From Dolichospermum compactum NIES-806 (GTDB taxonomy: Bacteria > Cyanobacteriota > Cyanobacteriia > Cyanobacteriales > Nostocaceae), in assembly GCF_002368115.1 (NCBI RefSeq), contig NZ_AP018316.1, positions 4,976,008 to 5,040,007 of the forward strand: 64,000 bases of DNA. The letters are read 5' to 3'. The notes beneath the pieces are model-generated. The model was not told the origin of the DNA, ran no database searches, and saw nothing but the letters and a program-made list of their open reading frames with translations. Position 1 is the stretch's first letter, and the number at the start of each line of letters is the position of its first letter. Both the position numbers and the translations under genes were made by a program. Positions 1 through 7,568 of the stretch are shown piece after piece.

Positions 1-54
1 AATCATTAAACAACATCCTGTAAATCCTTTAATCCTGGATATCCTGATTCAGAC
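1..54. repeat. Dispersed 'AATCCTG' repeat
   Basis: The segment is built from repeated AATCCTG/ATCCTG words ending in GATTCAGAC. The same or reverse-complement wording recurs near 1955-1985, 2095-2135, 2350-2390, 11880-11945, 12670-12695 and 13140-13185. It always lies beside the promoter-like module or beside kinase-gene sequence. Short dispersed repeats of this style are common in Nostocales spacers. Confidence 0.6.
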
Positions 55-55
55 C

Positions 56-121
56 TTGACAAAGTTCTCAGTTTCGACTATGCTTATGTTATAGGTGGAA
101 AAGTGTGCGCCCATATATATA
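56..121 (+). promoter_or_regulatory. Promoter-like module, copy C
   Basis: TTGACA at 56-61 is separated by 17 bases from TATGCT at 79-84, which fits a sigma70-type promoter. It is followed by the conserved tail GTGTGCGCCCATATATA. Three other copies share this layout (2058-2086, 2303-2331, 11951-11979). This copy points towards the 3' end of the kinase gene, so any transcript would be antisense to it. Activity is inferred only. Confidence 0.4.
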
Positions 122-224
122 AGGTTTCCACATCCAGTATTTATCCAAAAAAATTCTGCCTAACAGCGAGACAAGGGAAAATAAAAAAGAGCAGAGGGCA
201 AAAGAGCAAGAGTATAAAGGGCAA

Positions 225-1939
225 CTAAGTCCTCGCGGCAGCACTACATACAACCCGAAAACCAATATCGTAGTGTCTGCTGCCGAGCTTGATGCTGCTG
301 CGAGAAGCAGAACGGCAATTCCCAGGATAGGTGTCCCCCGAACCACCGCGTAACCGCTTATAATCGCTTAAAACAATCAAAGCAGACCATTTATAGGCGC
401 ATTTATATAATTTTCTTGCCAATCATCTTCGCACCATTCCGACACATTCCCGTGCATATCATACAAACCAAAAGCATTAGGGGGAAAAGTTCCTACATCT
501 GTGGTTTGTTCTCGATATTGCCCTTTTGGTGCAGAAGCGTAGGAATAGTTACCTTCATAGTTTACCAAATCTGGGGTAATACTTTCACCAAAATAAAAAG
601 GTGTCGTTGTTCCCGCCCTACAAGCATACTCCCATTGTGCCTCACTTGGCAATTTATAGTTTTTACCTGTTTTTTGGCTTAACTTTTGACAAAATACCAC
701 TGCATCATTCCAATTCACACTTTCAACAGGGCGATTAGCACCTTTGAAATGAGCAGGGTTGTTTCCCATGATAGCTTGATATTGTGCTTGAGTCAAAGCA
801 TATTTACCGATAAAGAAGCTGGGAACATTAACTTGATGTTGGGGACTTTCATCATCGGATCTTCCCTTTTCATTTTCCGGTGAACCCATGTAAAATGTTC
901 CTGCGGGTATTTCCACCATTTCCAACATCACCCCATTTCCCAAATCTTCCACAAAGTAATTTGCTGAGTGGTTGCGTTTGTTGATAATACTTCCTTTATT
1001 GTTGGTGGTGACAACTTCAAAAGTGAAAGTTTTGAGATGATTATTTTGTGATTGAATACCTAAAAACGTAAACCATTCTGTAATAGACTGAGGACGGTTT
1101 TGATAATCTAACTCCATTCCCTTGAGAATAGCATCATTTACCTTTTGACTAATTTGAGAATTGTATTTTTGCGGTGGTTCAATCGCCATTTTCATGTCTA
1201 GCATAATCTTAGCATTCAGATAAGGACTAGGCAGAGGAATGAAAGGAGGTTCATGAACGGCGATAATTACATATAATGTGGCTGCTAAAGCATAGATATC
1301 TAAAGCCGGCGTGAAATTACTTCTATTTTCAAATTGTTCTGGTGGTGCAAAAACCGGAGTTTTGGCATTTGTTAAACTCATCAATTCCGCAAAGTTGACT
1401 TCTCTAGCTAAACCAAAATCAATTAATATGGCTTGATTGTCAGATTCTCGCAGTAAAATATTCGCAGGTTTAATATCTCGGTGCAGATAATTACGACTAT
1501 GAATATAACTTAAAGCCTCTCCAATGCCTTTAATAATTCCTAAACCTGCACTTTCACTAAAAATACCATTCGCGTATAAATATTGTTCTAAATTTTTGCC
1601 TTTGACATATTCCATCACCATACAAGATAAACCATTTTCTTGAAACAGTTCAGGATACACTTTGACAATGTGAGGATGATCAAAGGTAGCTAATACCATC
1701 GCTTCGGTGTTAAACTTGTCCTGTTCTTCTGCTAGAAAATCTCCAAAACTATCGGTATTACCATATTTATCTCGATAGCGTTGTTTCAAAAAGGAGACGT
1801 TGAGGCTTTTGATAGCTACTTCTTTTTTGCGTTTATGATCTTGCGCTAAATAGGTAATACCAAATCCTCCCTGTCCTAGAGTATCAATAATTTCGTATTG
1901 TCCTTTTTTGAGTAGTTGCCCTGGGGTAAAATAAGCCAT
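225..1939 (-). pseudogene. Ser/Thr protein kinase fused to formylglycine-generating-enzyme domain, frameshifted near the C-terminus
   Basis: The product resembles cyanobacterial bifunctional serine/threonine kinase/FGE-sulfatase-like proteins. From the ATG at 1939 the glycine loop GQGGFG is at residues 22-27, the catalytic lysine is VAIK (K44), the catalytic loop is HRDIKPAN (D155) and DFG is at 174-176. After a linker an FGE-like domain begins with IPAGTFYMGSP. That frame ends at 377-379, but the expected FGE ending (LRGGS, NCRSASR, IGFRVVC) continues in the next frame down to 225. One base appears to be missing near 385-395, which is not a homopolymer. The reading frame is open further upstream to 2086, but that part overlaps the promoter-like module, so 1939 is the better start. 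It may be a recent pseudogene, or the frameshift may be a sequencing error. Confidence 0.8.
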
Positions 1940-2057
1940 AATAAAATTTAATTTGTCTGAATCAGGATGTCCAGGATTTGAGGATAAGAGGAAAATAATT
2001 ATGTTGGTGGTTGAAAAGTCTATATATATGGGCGCACACTTTTCCACCCATAACATA

Positions 2058-2086
2058 AATATAATACAAGCTTTGAGATTTGTCAA
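2058..2086 (-). promoter_or_regulatory. Promoter-like module, copy A (upstream of kinase-FGE gene)
   Basis: On the minus strand TTGACA (2081-2086), a 17-base spacer and TATATT (2058-2063) form a near-consensus promoter about 120 bases before the kinase ATG at 1939. The following 40 bases contain the conserved GTGTGCGCCCATATATA tail. The match to consensus is strong, but activity is inferred. Confidence 0.55.
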
Positions 2087-2302
2087 GTCTTAATTGTCTG
2101 AATCAGGATATCCAGGATTTGAGGATTTTCAGGATGTGATTTAAAGATTGTTTTTGAGGAAGTGGTGATTTTTTTGTCTGATAGCGAAGTGTGGCGCAAG
2201 CCATATCAGGATGTCCAGGATTTCAGGATAAAGAGGAAAATAATTATATTGGTGGTTGAAAAGCCTATATATATGGGCGCACACTTTTCCACTCATAACA
2301 TA

Positions 2303-2331
2303 AATATAATACAAGCTTTGAGATTTGTCAA
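2303..2331 (-). promoter_or_regulatory. Promoter-like module, copy B (tandem copy)
   Basis: This is a near-identical copy of the module at 2058-2086, displaced by 245 bases, with TTGACA at 2326-2331 and TATATT at 2303-2308. The downstream tail and repeat are duplicated too. The kinase gene therefore has two stacked promoter-like copies. Confidence 0.5.
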
Positions 2332-2414
2332 GTCTTGATGTGAATTAAATTGTCTGAATCAGGATGTCCGGGATTTGAGGATTTAGAGGATAAAGAGGAA
2401 AATAATTATGTTGG

Positions 2415-2566
2415 TAAGTAGTGAGACAGAATTAGTTACACAATGTCATTGCGTTAGCGCAGCGTGGCGTTAGCTATATGGAACGAAGTGAAATGAAGCA
2501 ATTCCAAGGGTTGTGATTGCTTCCCTTCGCTCGCAATGACTGTAAATATTTTTGTCCAATTACTTA
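2415..2566. mobile_element. 152-bp MITE-like inverted-repeat element, copy 1
   Basis: The segment begins TAAGTAGTGAGACA and ends TGTCCAATTACTTA, which are imperfect terminal inverted repeats. An element of the same length lies in the opposite orientation at 47120-47271 and shares the interior words CATTGCG, GTGGCGTTAGC, GGAACGAAGTGAA and GGTTGTGATTGCTTC. There is no coding capacity. Equal length and matching ends support a non-autonomous mobile element. Confidence 0.65.
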
Positions 2567-2804
2567 GTTGAAAAGAACAGGAAAATCAGTTATGTAATTA
2601 ATTCCGTCTCATTACTTAAAATCTATAGCGGTTCTCAATCGCTGCGCCTCTGCGCCTCTGCGTGCAAAAAATCATCCCATGACACCAAATCCAGGGAGTT
2701 TATGTAGAGATGTTGCAAAGATAAGATTTTCTGAAGAAAGAGCTTATTTGCCCCCTAAAATTAAAGATTATTCTATAAACTTACTCGCGTCAGAGGAGGT
2801 ATTC

Positions 2805-3743
2805 ATGAGCCGTCCAATTATTCTGGGTATTGTTGGTGATAGTGCTGCGGGGAAAACAACTCTGACTAGAGGGATTGCTCAGGTATTAGGTCCTGAAAAT
2901 GTGACTATTATCTGTACAGACGATTACCACCGTTACGATCGCACACAAAGGGCAGAACTCGGCATTACAGCCCTCCATCCTGATTGTAACTACCTGGATA
3001 TCATGCAGCAACATTTATCGCTGCTACGGACAGGACAGGCGATTCTCAAGCCGGTTTACAGCCATAAAACAGGCACATTTGAGCCGCCACAATATATTAA
3101 GCCGAGTAAATTTGTGATTATTGAAGGGTTACTAGGTTATTCTACCCGTGTAGCCCGTGATGCTTATGATGTTAAAGTCTATCTTGCTCCTCCTGAATCG
3201 CTACGTGCTGATTGGAAGGTGAAACGGGATACTCAAAAGCGCGGTTATACTCCAGAACAGGTATTAGCGGAGTTAGACAAGCGCGAACCAGATTCAGAAA
3301 TGTATATCCGTCCTCAGCGGCAATGGTCAGATATCGTGGTCAGTTTCTATCCTCCCAATGATGAAATTGATGAAACTAACGGACATTTAAATGTGCGCTT
3401 GGTGCTGCGTCCTTCCATTCCCCACCCTGATTTTACGGAAATTATTCACGCTGGTCATGGTGATTCCCAGTCAGCTATCCGTTTGGGACTGGATAGAGAT
3501 ATGGGAAAACCAGTGGATGTTTTAGAGGTGGACGGTCATGCAACTTTGGAACAGGTGAATAAAATCGAACGGATTATGTGTAATGATATGCCGCATTTGA
3601 ATAGTGTCTGCGATCGCGAAAGTAATCCAGAATTGGGTAAAATTGCGGGTACAACTGGAGAAACACTGCAAAGTTATCCTCTCGCCCTGACTCAGTTAAT
3701 TATTACCTACCATATGCTCAAAGCTACGCAAATTCACCAGTAA
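2805..3743 (+). CDS. Phosphoribulokinase/uridine kinase-family protein
   Basis: The P-loop GDSAAGKTTL lies at residues 11-20, followed by CTDDYHRYDR, IKPSKFVIIEGLLGY and a DWKVKRD region, as in phosphoribulokinases. Canonical PRK makes ribulose-1,5-bisphosphate in the Calvin cycle. Cyanobacteria often also carry a second PRK-like protein, and the C-terminal part here (RLGLDRDMGKPVDVLEVDG) fits that divergent group better than the housekeeping enzyme, so the substrate is uncertain. The ATG at 2805 is chosen because AGAGGAGG sits just before it; the open frame extends up to 2679 without a comparable site. The product is 312 residues. It stands alone, with RadC 124 bases downstream. Confidence 0.75.
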   Translation: MSRPIILGIVGDSAAGKTTLTRGIAQVLGPENVTIICTDDYHRYDRTQRAELGITALHPDCNYLDIMQQHLSLLRTGQAILKPVYSHKTGTFEPPQYIKPSKFVIIEGLLGYSTRVARDAYDVKVYLAPPESLRADWKVKRDTQKRGYTPEQVLAELDKREPDSEMYIRPQRQWSDIVVSFYPPNDEIDETNGHLNVRLVLRPSIPHPDFTEIIHAGHGDSQSAIRLGLDRDMGKPVDVLEVDGHATLEQVNKIERIMCNDMPHLNSVCDRESNPELGKIAGTTGETLQSYPLALTQLIITYHMLKATQIHQ

Positions 3744-3867
3744 GTAATTCAGGGTAATCTCTACAAAAAATAAAGATATTGTCAATGCGGAATAATTGTG
3801 ACCAAAAATAAGGGATAAATAAAGATAGCTCTACCCAATTATTCCCAATTCAAAATCCCCAATTGGT

Positions 3868-4599
3868 ATGACTTATTGCCTGAGAATAGCTGACTTACCG
3901 GAAAATGAACGCCCCCGTGAAAGGTTAATGACTTACGGACCGAAGATTTTAGCCACAGCGGAATTAATCGCTATTTTGCTGGGTACTGGTCAAGGACCTG
4001 GTAAACTCTCAGCAGTTGGTTTAGGGCAATATATATTACAGGAATTGAGTAAAGGTCAGTGTGACCCCTTAGCTGCTTTACGAAATGTCTCCCCCGCTGA
4101 ATTAATGGAAATCCCCGGTGTGGGACCAGCAAAAGCAACAACCATTTTGGCTGCAATTGAATTGGGTAAACGCACTTTTTTATCCCGTCCTTCCGACGGA
4201 ACAGTAATTGATAGTCCCATTGCTGCGGCTGCAGTGCTGAGTCAAGACTTGATGTGGCAAAATCAAGAAAGATTTGCCGTATTGTTATTGGACGTGAAAA
4301 ATAAGTTATTAGGCACAAAGGTAATTACAATTGGGACGGCCACAGAAACTTTAGCCTCTCCCCGTGATATCTTTCGAGAAGTGATTCGTCAAGGTGCTAC
4401 CAGGGTAATAGTTGCCCATAATCACCCTTCTGGGTGTTTAGAACCCAGTGAAGCAGATATAGAATTGACTCGTCAATTATTAGCCGGGGCAGAACTATTA
4501 GCTATTTCCATTTTAGATCATTTAATCTTAGGTAATGGCACTCATCAGAGTTTAAGAGAAATTACAACTTTATGGGATGATTGTCCTCAAGTTGATTGA
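3868..4599 (+). CDS. radC: RadC/YicR family JAB1/MPN-type protein
   Basis: The 243-residue protein has an N-terminal helix-hairpin-helix region (MEIPGVGPAKATTILAAIEL) and a C-terminal MPN/JAMM metal site, HNHPSG followed by an aspartate (EADIELTRQL). This is the normal RadC length and order. RadC proteins were named for DNA repair, but their biochemical role is unsettled; the JAMM motif suggests a zinc hydrolase. The gene lies between the PRK-like gene and a convergent small gene on the minus strand. The ATG at 3868 gives the standard RLMTYG start region. Confidence 0.9.
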   Translation: MTYCLRIADLPENERPRERLMTYGPKILATAELIAILLGTGQGPGKLSAVGLGQYILQELSKGQCDPLAALRNVSPAELMEIPGVGPAKATTILAAIELGKRTFLSRPSDGTVIDSPIAAAAVLSQDLMWQNQERFAVLLLDVKNKLLGTKVITIGTATETLASPRDIFREVIRQGATRVIVAHNHPSGCLEPSEADIELTRQLLAGAELLAISILDHLILGNGTHQSLREITTLWDDCPQVD

Positions 4600-4604
4600 T
4601 ATTT

Positions 4605-4818
4605 CTACCTTTTTTGTTCAACCTGTTCTAGTTCCTCATCTGTGCGTGCATTGGGGTTTTTAGGACGCTTAATAGTAGGAAATAAGTTAAGAGCAAAATT
4701 ATTCAAGGCTATCCGGGTTTGAGCGCTGGATTTCCCTAACTCACCGGGTAAAACCTTATCTCCCAAAGTTATAAAGAGAATAAAACCAATGATAAAAAAA
4801 GGGTATGTATCGTTTCAT
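4605..4818 (-). pseudogene. Small conserved cyanobacterial membrane protein, frameshifted at a homopolymer
   Basis: From the ATG at 4816-4818 the frame reads MKRYIPFF and then shifts. One base over, it continues IIGFILFITLGDKVLPGEL and runs to a stop at 4605, ending EELEQVEQKR. The total of 214 bases is 71 codons plus one. The extra base is in an A7 run (plus strand, 4794-4800); with A6 the product is a continuous 70-residue protein with one N-terminal membrane helix. It resembles a small conserved cyanobacterial protein of unknown function. A real frameshift, slippage or sequencing error are all possible. Confidence 0.6.
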
Positions 4819-5035
4819 CTTCAATTCCTCGCCAATTAGAGATTGCAATTGATAACTGTCCCTATAAAATGCCCAAATCATCATCAAAACAATAACTCAC
4901 AAATAATATTTTTTCCGAATCTAATGTTCAAATAACATGATCTAACAAAATTTCTCACCTGTTAATTTCTACTATTGAGCCAAATATCTGCAATTAATGG
5001 AGTATAATCTGTAAAATCAGGATATATTATTGAAC

Positions 5036-5290
5036 ATGGATTTTATCACCATTTTAGGATTACTTGCAGGGGCATTAACTACTATTGCCTTTTTACCACA
5101 AATGTTCCAAATATGGCGCACAAAATCAGCAAAAGATGTTTCTTATGTGATGCTGATTGTCTTCATGAGTGGCTTGTTTCTGTGGTTAGTCTATGGGATT
5201 ATTCTCGGCGCTTTCCCCGTTATTCTCGCTAATGGGGTGACATTATGTTTTAACTTGATTATTCTATGGCTTAAAATTAAATATAGATAA
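5036..5290 (+). CDS. SemiSWEET-type sugar transporter
   Basis: This 84-residue protein has three membrane helices and the PQ motif FLPQMFQIWRTKSAKDVS characteristic of MtN3/SWEET half-transporters, which dimerise to move sugars passively across the membrane. The length fits the family (about 85-100). A TTG two codons earlier (5030) is the alternative start; ATG at 5036 is preferred. The gene ends 16 bases before the radical SAM gene, so the two may be co-transcribed. Confidence 0.85.
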   Translation: MDFITILGLLAGALTTIAFLPQMFQIWRTKSAKDVSYVMLIVFMSGLFLWLVYGIILGAFPVILANGVTLCFNLIILWLKIKYR

Positions 5291-5306
5291 CTCTACTAAA
5301 AAAGCT

Positions 5307-6929
5307 GTGACATCATCTGTATTTGACTGTGAACGCCTTCTGTTTACCCCAGCAACCCCCAAGAACGATGCTATTCCTGTAATTTTTGCCTTTCCCAATG
5401 AGTACACTGTGGGCATAACTAGCCTGGGTTATCAGGTGGTATGGGCGACTTTGGCTATGCGTGATGATTTGCAGGTAAGTCGCTTATTTACGGATATTCG
5501 GGAACAACTTCCCAGACATTCAGAATTATTAGGTTTTTCGATGTCTTGGGAATTAGATTATGTGAATATTTTTAATCTTTTGGAATCTTTAGAAATTCCC
5601 ATTCGCGCTAATTCCCGTCATCAAAATCATCCCCTAATTTTTGGTGGTGGACCTGTTCTCACAGCTAATCCTGAACCTTATGCTGAATTTTTTGATGTGA
5701 TTTTATTGGGAGATGGTGAAAATCTGCTTAGTGATTTTATAGATACTTATAAAAAAGTCAGAAATGCTGATAAAGAAACTCAATTAAAAACATTAGCCCA
5801 AGTTCCCGGAATTTATATTCCTAGTTTATATGTAATAGAATATATCACACCAGATGGGGAAATAAAATCAATTAATCCGATTTCGGAGGAAATTCCCCCA
5901 ATTATCCAAAAGCAAACTTATCGAGGCAATACTCTTTCTGCTTCTACGGTGGTGACAGAAAAAGCCGCTTGGGAAAATATTTATATGGTGGAAGTGGTGC
6001 GGAGTTGTCCCGAAATGTGCCGCTTTTGTTTAGCTAGTTATTTAACTTTGCCTTTTAGAACTGCGAGTTTAGAAAGTTCTTTAATTCCTGGGATTGAACG
6101 GGGTTTAAAAGTTACAAATCGTTTGGGTTTGTTGGGAGCTTCTGTTACTCAACATCCAGAATTTACAGAATTGTTAGATTATATTAGTCAACCAAAATAT
6201 GATGATGTACGGTTGAGTGTGGCTTCTGTGAGAACCAATACAGTTACAGTTAAATTAGCCGAAACTTTGGCAAAACGAGATACAAGATCATTGACAATTG
6301 CGGTGGAAAGTGGTTCGGAAAAAGTACGGAAAATTGTCAATAAAAAATTACATAATGATGAAATTATCCAAGCGGCTATCAATGCAAAAGCTGGTGGTTT
6401 ATCTAGCTTAAAACTCTATGGAATGGTGGGAATTCCTGGGGAAGAAGCGGAAGATATAGATGAAACTGTAAAAATGATGGAAGGTGTAAGAAAAGCTGCG
6501 CCTGGTTTGCGGTTAACATTAGGATGCAGTACCTTTGTACCCAAGTCACACACACCATTTCAATGGTTTGGGGTTAATAAGCAAGCAGAAAAGCGGTTGC
6601 AATTGTTACAAAAGCAAATAAAACCTCAAGGGATGGAGTTTCGACCAGAAAGCTATAATTGGTCAATTATACAGGCTTTGTTGTCCAGAGGCGATCGCCG
6701 ACTTTCTCAATTATTAGAATTAACCCGTGATTTTGGCGACTCTTTAGGAAGTTACAAACGCGCTTTTAAACAACTGAAAGGACAAATTCCCGACTTAGAT
6801 TTTTATGTTCACAGCAATTGGTCAACTGAGAAAATTTTACCTTGGAATCACTTGCACGGACCCTTACCACAGTCTACACTGATTAAGCATTTGGCAGAAG
6901 CTACCAATTCAGAATTCAATCATAAATAA
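5307..6929 (+). CDS. B12-binding-type radical SAM protein
   Basis: The 540-residue protein has an N-terminal region like cobalamin-binding radical SAM enzymes (GFSMSWELDYVNIFNLLE, FGGGPVLTANPEPYAEFFD) and a radical SAM cluster motif CPEMCRFC (C234, C238, C241). This should bind a [4Fe-4S] cluster that cleaves S-adenosylmethionine. The later AVESGSEKVRKIVNKKL and KLYGMVGIPGE segments fit the TIM-barrel. It is a shorter relative of the protein at 16035-18638 and lacks that protein's DUF2344 tail. The start is GTG at 5307. The substrate is unknown. Confidence 0.8.
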   Translation: MTSSVFDCERLLFTPATPKNDAIPVIFAFPNEYTVGITSLGYQVVWATLAMRDDLQVSRLFTDIREQLPRHSELLGFSMSWELDYVNIFNLLESLEIPIRANSRHQNHPLIFGGGPVLTANPEPYAEFFDVILLGDGENLLSDFIDTYKKVRNADKETQLKTLAQVPGIYIPSLYVIEYITPDGEIKSINPISEEIPPIIQKQTYRGNTLSASTVVTEKAAWENIYMVEVVRSCPEMCRFCLASYLTLPFRTASLESSLIPGIERGLKVTNRLGLLGASVTQHPEFTELLDYISQPKYDDVRLSVASVRTNTVTVKLAETLAKRDTRSLTIAVESGSEKVRKIVNKKLHNDEIIQAAINAKAGGLSSLKLYGMVGIPGEEAEDIDETVKMMEGVRKAAPGLRLTLGCSTFVPKSHTPFQWFGVNKQAEKRLQLLQKQIKPQGMEFRPESYNWSIIQALLSRGDRRLSQLLELTRDFGDSLGSYKRAFKQLKGQIPDLDFYVHSNWSTEKILPWNHLHGPLPQSTLIKHLAEATNSEFNHK

Positions 6930-7017
6930 TGCACACAGATACAATATTTTACCAAATCTTCCTAACGTTTCATACACTATCAATACTGCTCGGTTAAGCC
7001 TAAAAAGTCATTATACT

Positions 7018-7116
7018 GTAGGTTGGGTTGTTCGCGTTAGCGTTGCGGAGCAATCGGAACGAAACCCAACAAAATCCTTGATAATGTTGGGTTTCGCCGT
7101 TGCTCAACCCAACACC
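7018..7116. repeat. GTTGGGTT/AACCCAAC inverted-repeat element
   Basis: GTAGGTTGGGTTG at the left end and CAACCCAACACC at the right end bracket about 100 bases that also contain GGAACGAAACCCAAC and GTTGGGTTTCG, so the element can fold into a long hairpin. A related copy is at 44952-45036. These are typical short dispersed cyanobacterial repeats. Confidence 0.6.
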
Positions 7117-7188
7117 TGTCATAATAAAAAACCTTGGCAAAACCTCGAAAAATATCAAGTCCTGCCAAGGTATTTAGTTACAACCGGC

Positions 7189-7378
7189 ATTCCGCACTTC
7201 AAAGTGTCACATACTTATGCTTCAAAAAATGTTACTAAATTAGGATAGTTTTATTAAGTATTAATCCTGATTTTTCCTGGTGGTAATGCGATAGCGAAGC
7301 GCTCCGTAGGAATCGCTATCTGACTATTATTAGCCCTATATTGGTAATCTTGGTGTATTACAAAATGAAGTGCGGAAT
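7189..7378. repeat. Inverted repeat bracketing 190 bases
   Basis: ATTCCGCACTTCA at 7189-7201 is repeated inverted as TGAAGTGCGGAAT at 7366-7378, a 13-base perfect match. The flanking bases (GTTACAACC / GGGTTAC) extend it imperfectly. There is no open frame inside. It could be a MITE or a processed repeat. Confidence 0.45.
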
Positions 7379-7568
7379 GTGGGTTACAAGTAATTACTAT
7401 TAAATCCCAACTTTACAGCGATTTTTGTTCTTATGAGGTGTATCTTAGCCCCCTCATCGCACCCCCCTAAATCCCCCCGCAGCGGTGGGAAGAAAAGGAT
7501 AAGCTTTTGATCCTGGAGGGGGTTGGGGTTGGGGTTCTTGTACCTGATAAGACCGGAAAGTGCTTTAA

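Larger units (their letters stand above)
1940..2804. other. Repeat-filled spacer between kinase-FGE and PRK-like genes
   Basis: This divergent 865-base spacer holds two promoter-like modules, several GATTCAGAC/AATCCTG repeats, the 152-bp MITE-like element and, at about 2640-2665, the 'CTCTGCGCCTCTGCGTG' repeat. The last one recurs near 30014, 36244, 38040 and 48955. I see no further gene. Confidence 0.6.
6930..7568. other. Repeat-rich spacer between convergent genes
   Basis: The spacer lies between the 3' ends of the radical SAM gene and the PhoX-like gene. It contains the two inverted-repeat elements at 7018-7116 and 7189-7378, a weak stem CCTTGGCA/TGCCAAGG (7132-7139/7163-7170), and a stretch near 7450-7545 rich in 'cccctaaatccccc' words typical of Nostocales repeats. 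No gene is visible. Confidence 0.55.

Noticed and set aside
225..422. A separate 65-residue gene
   Set aside because: Its sequence is the missing C-terminus of the FGE domain in another frame, so it belongs to the kinase-FGE gene.
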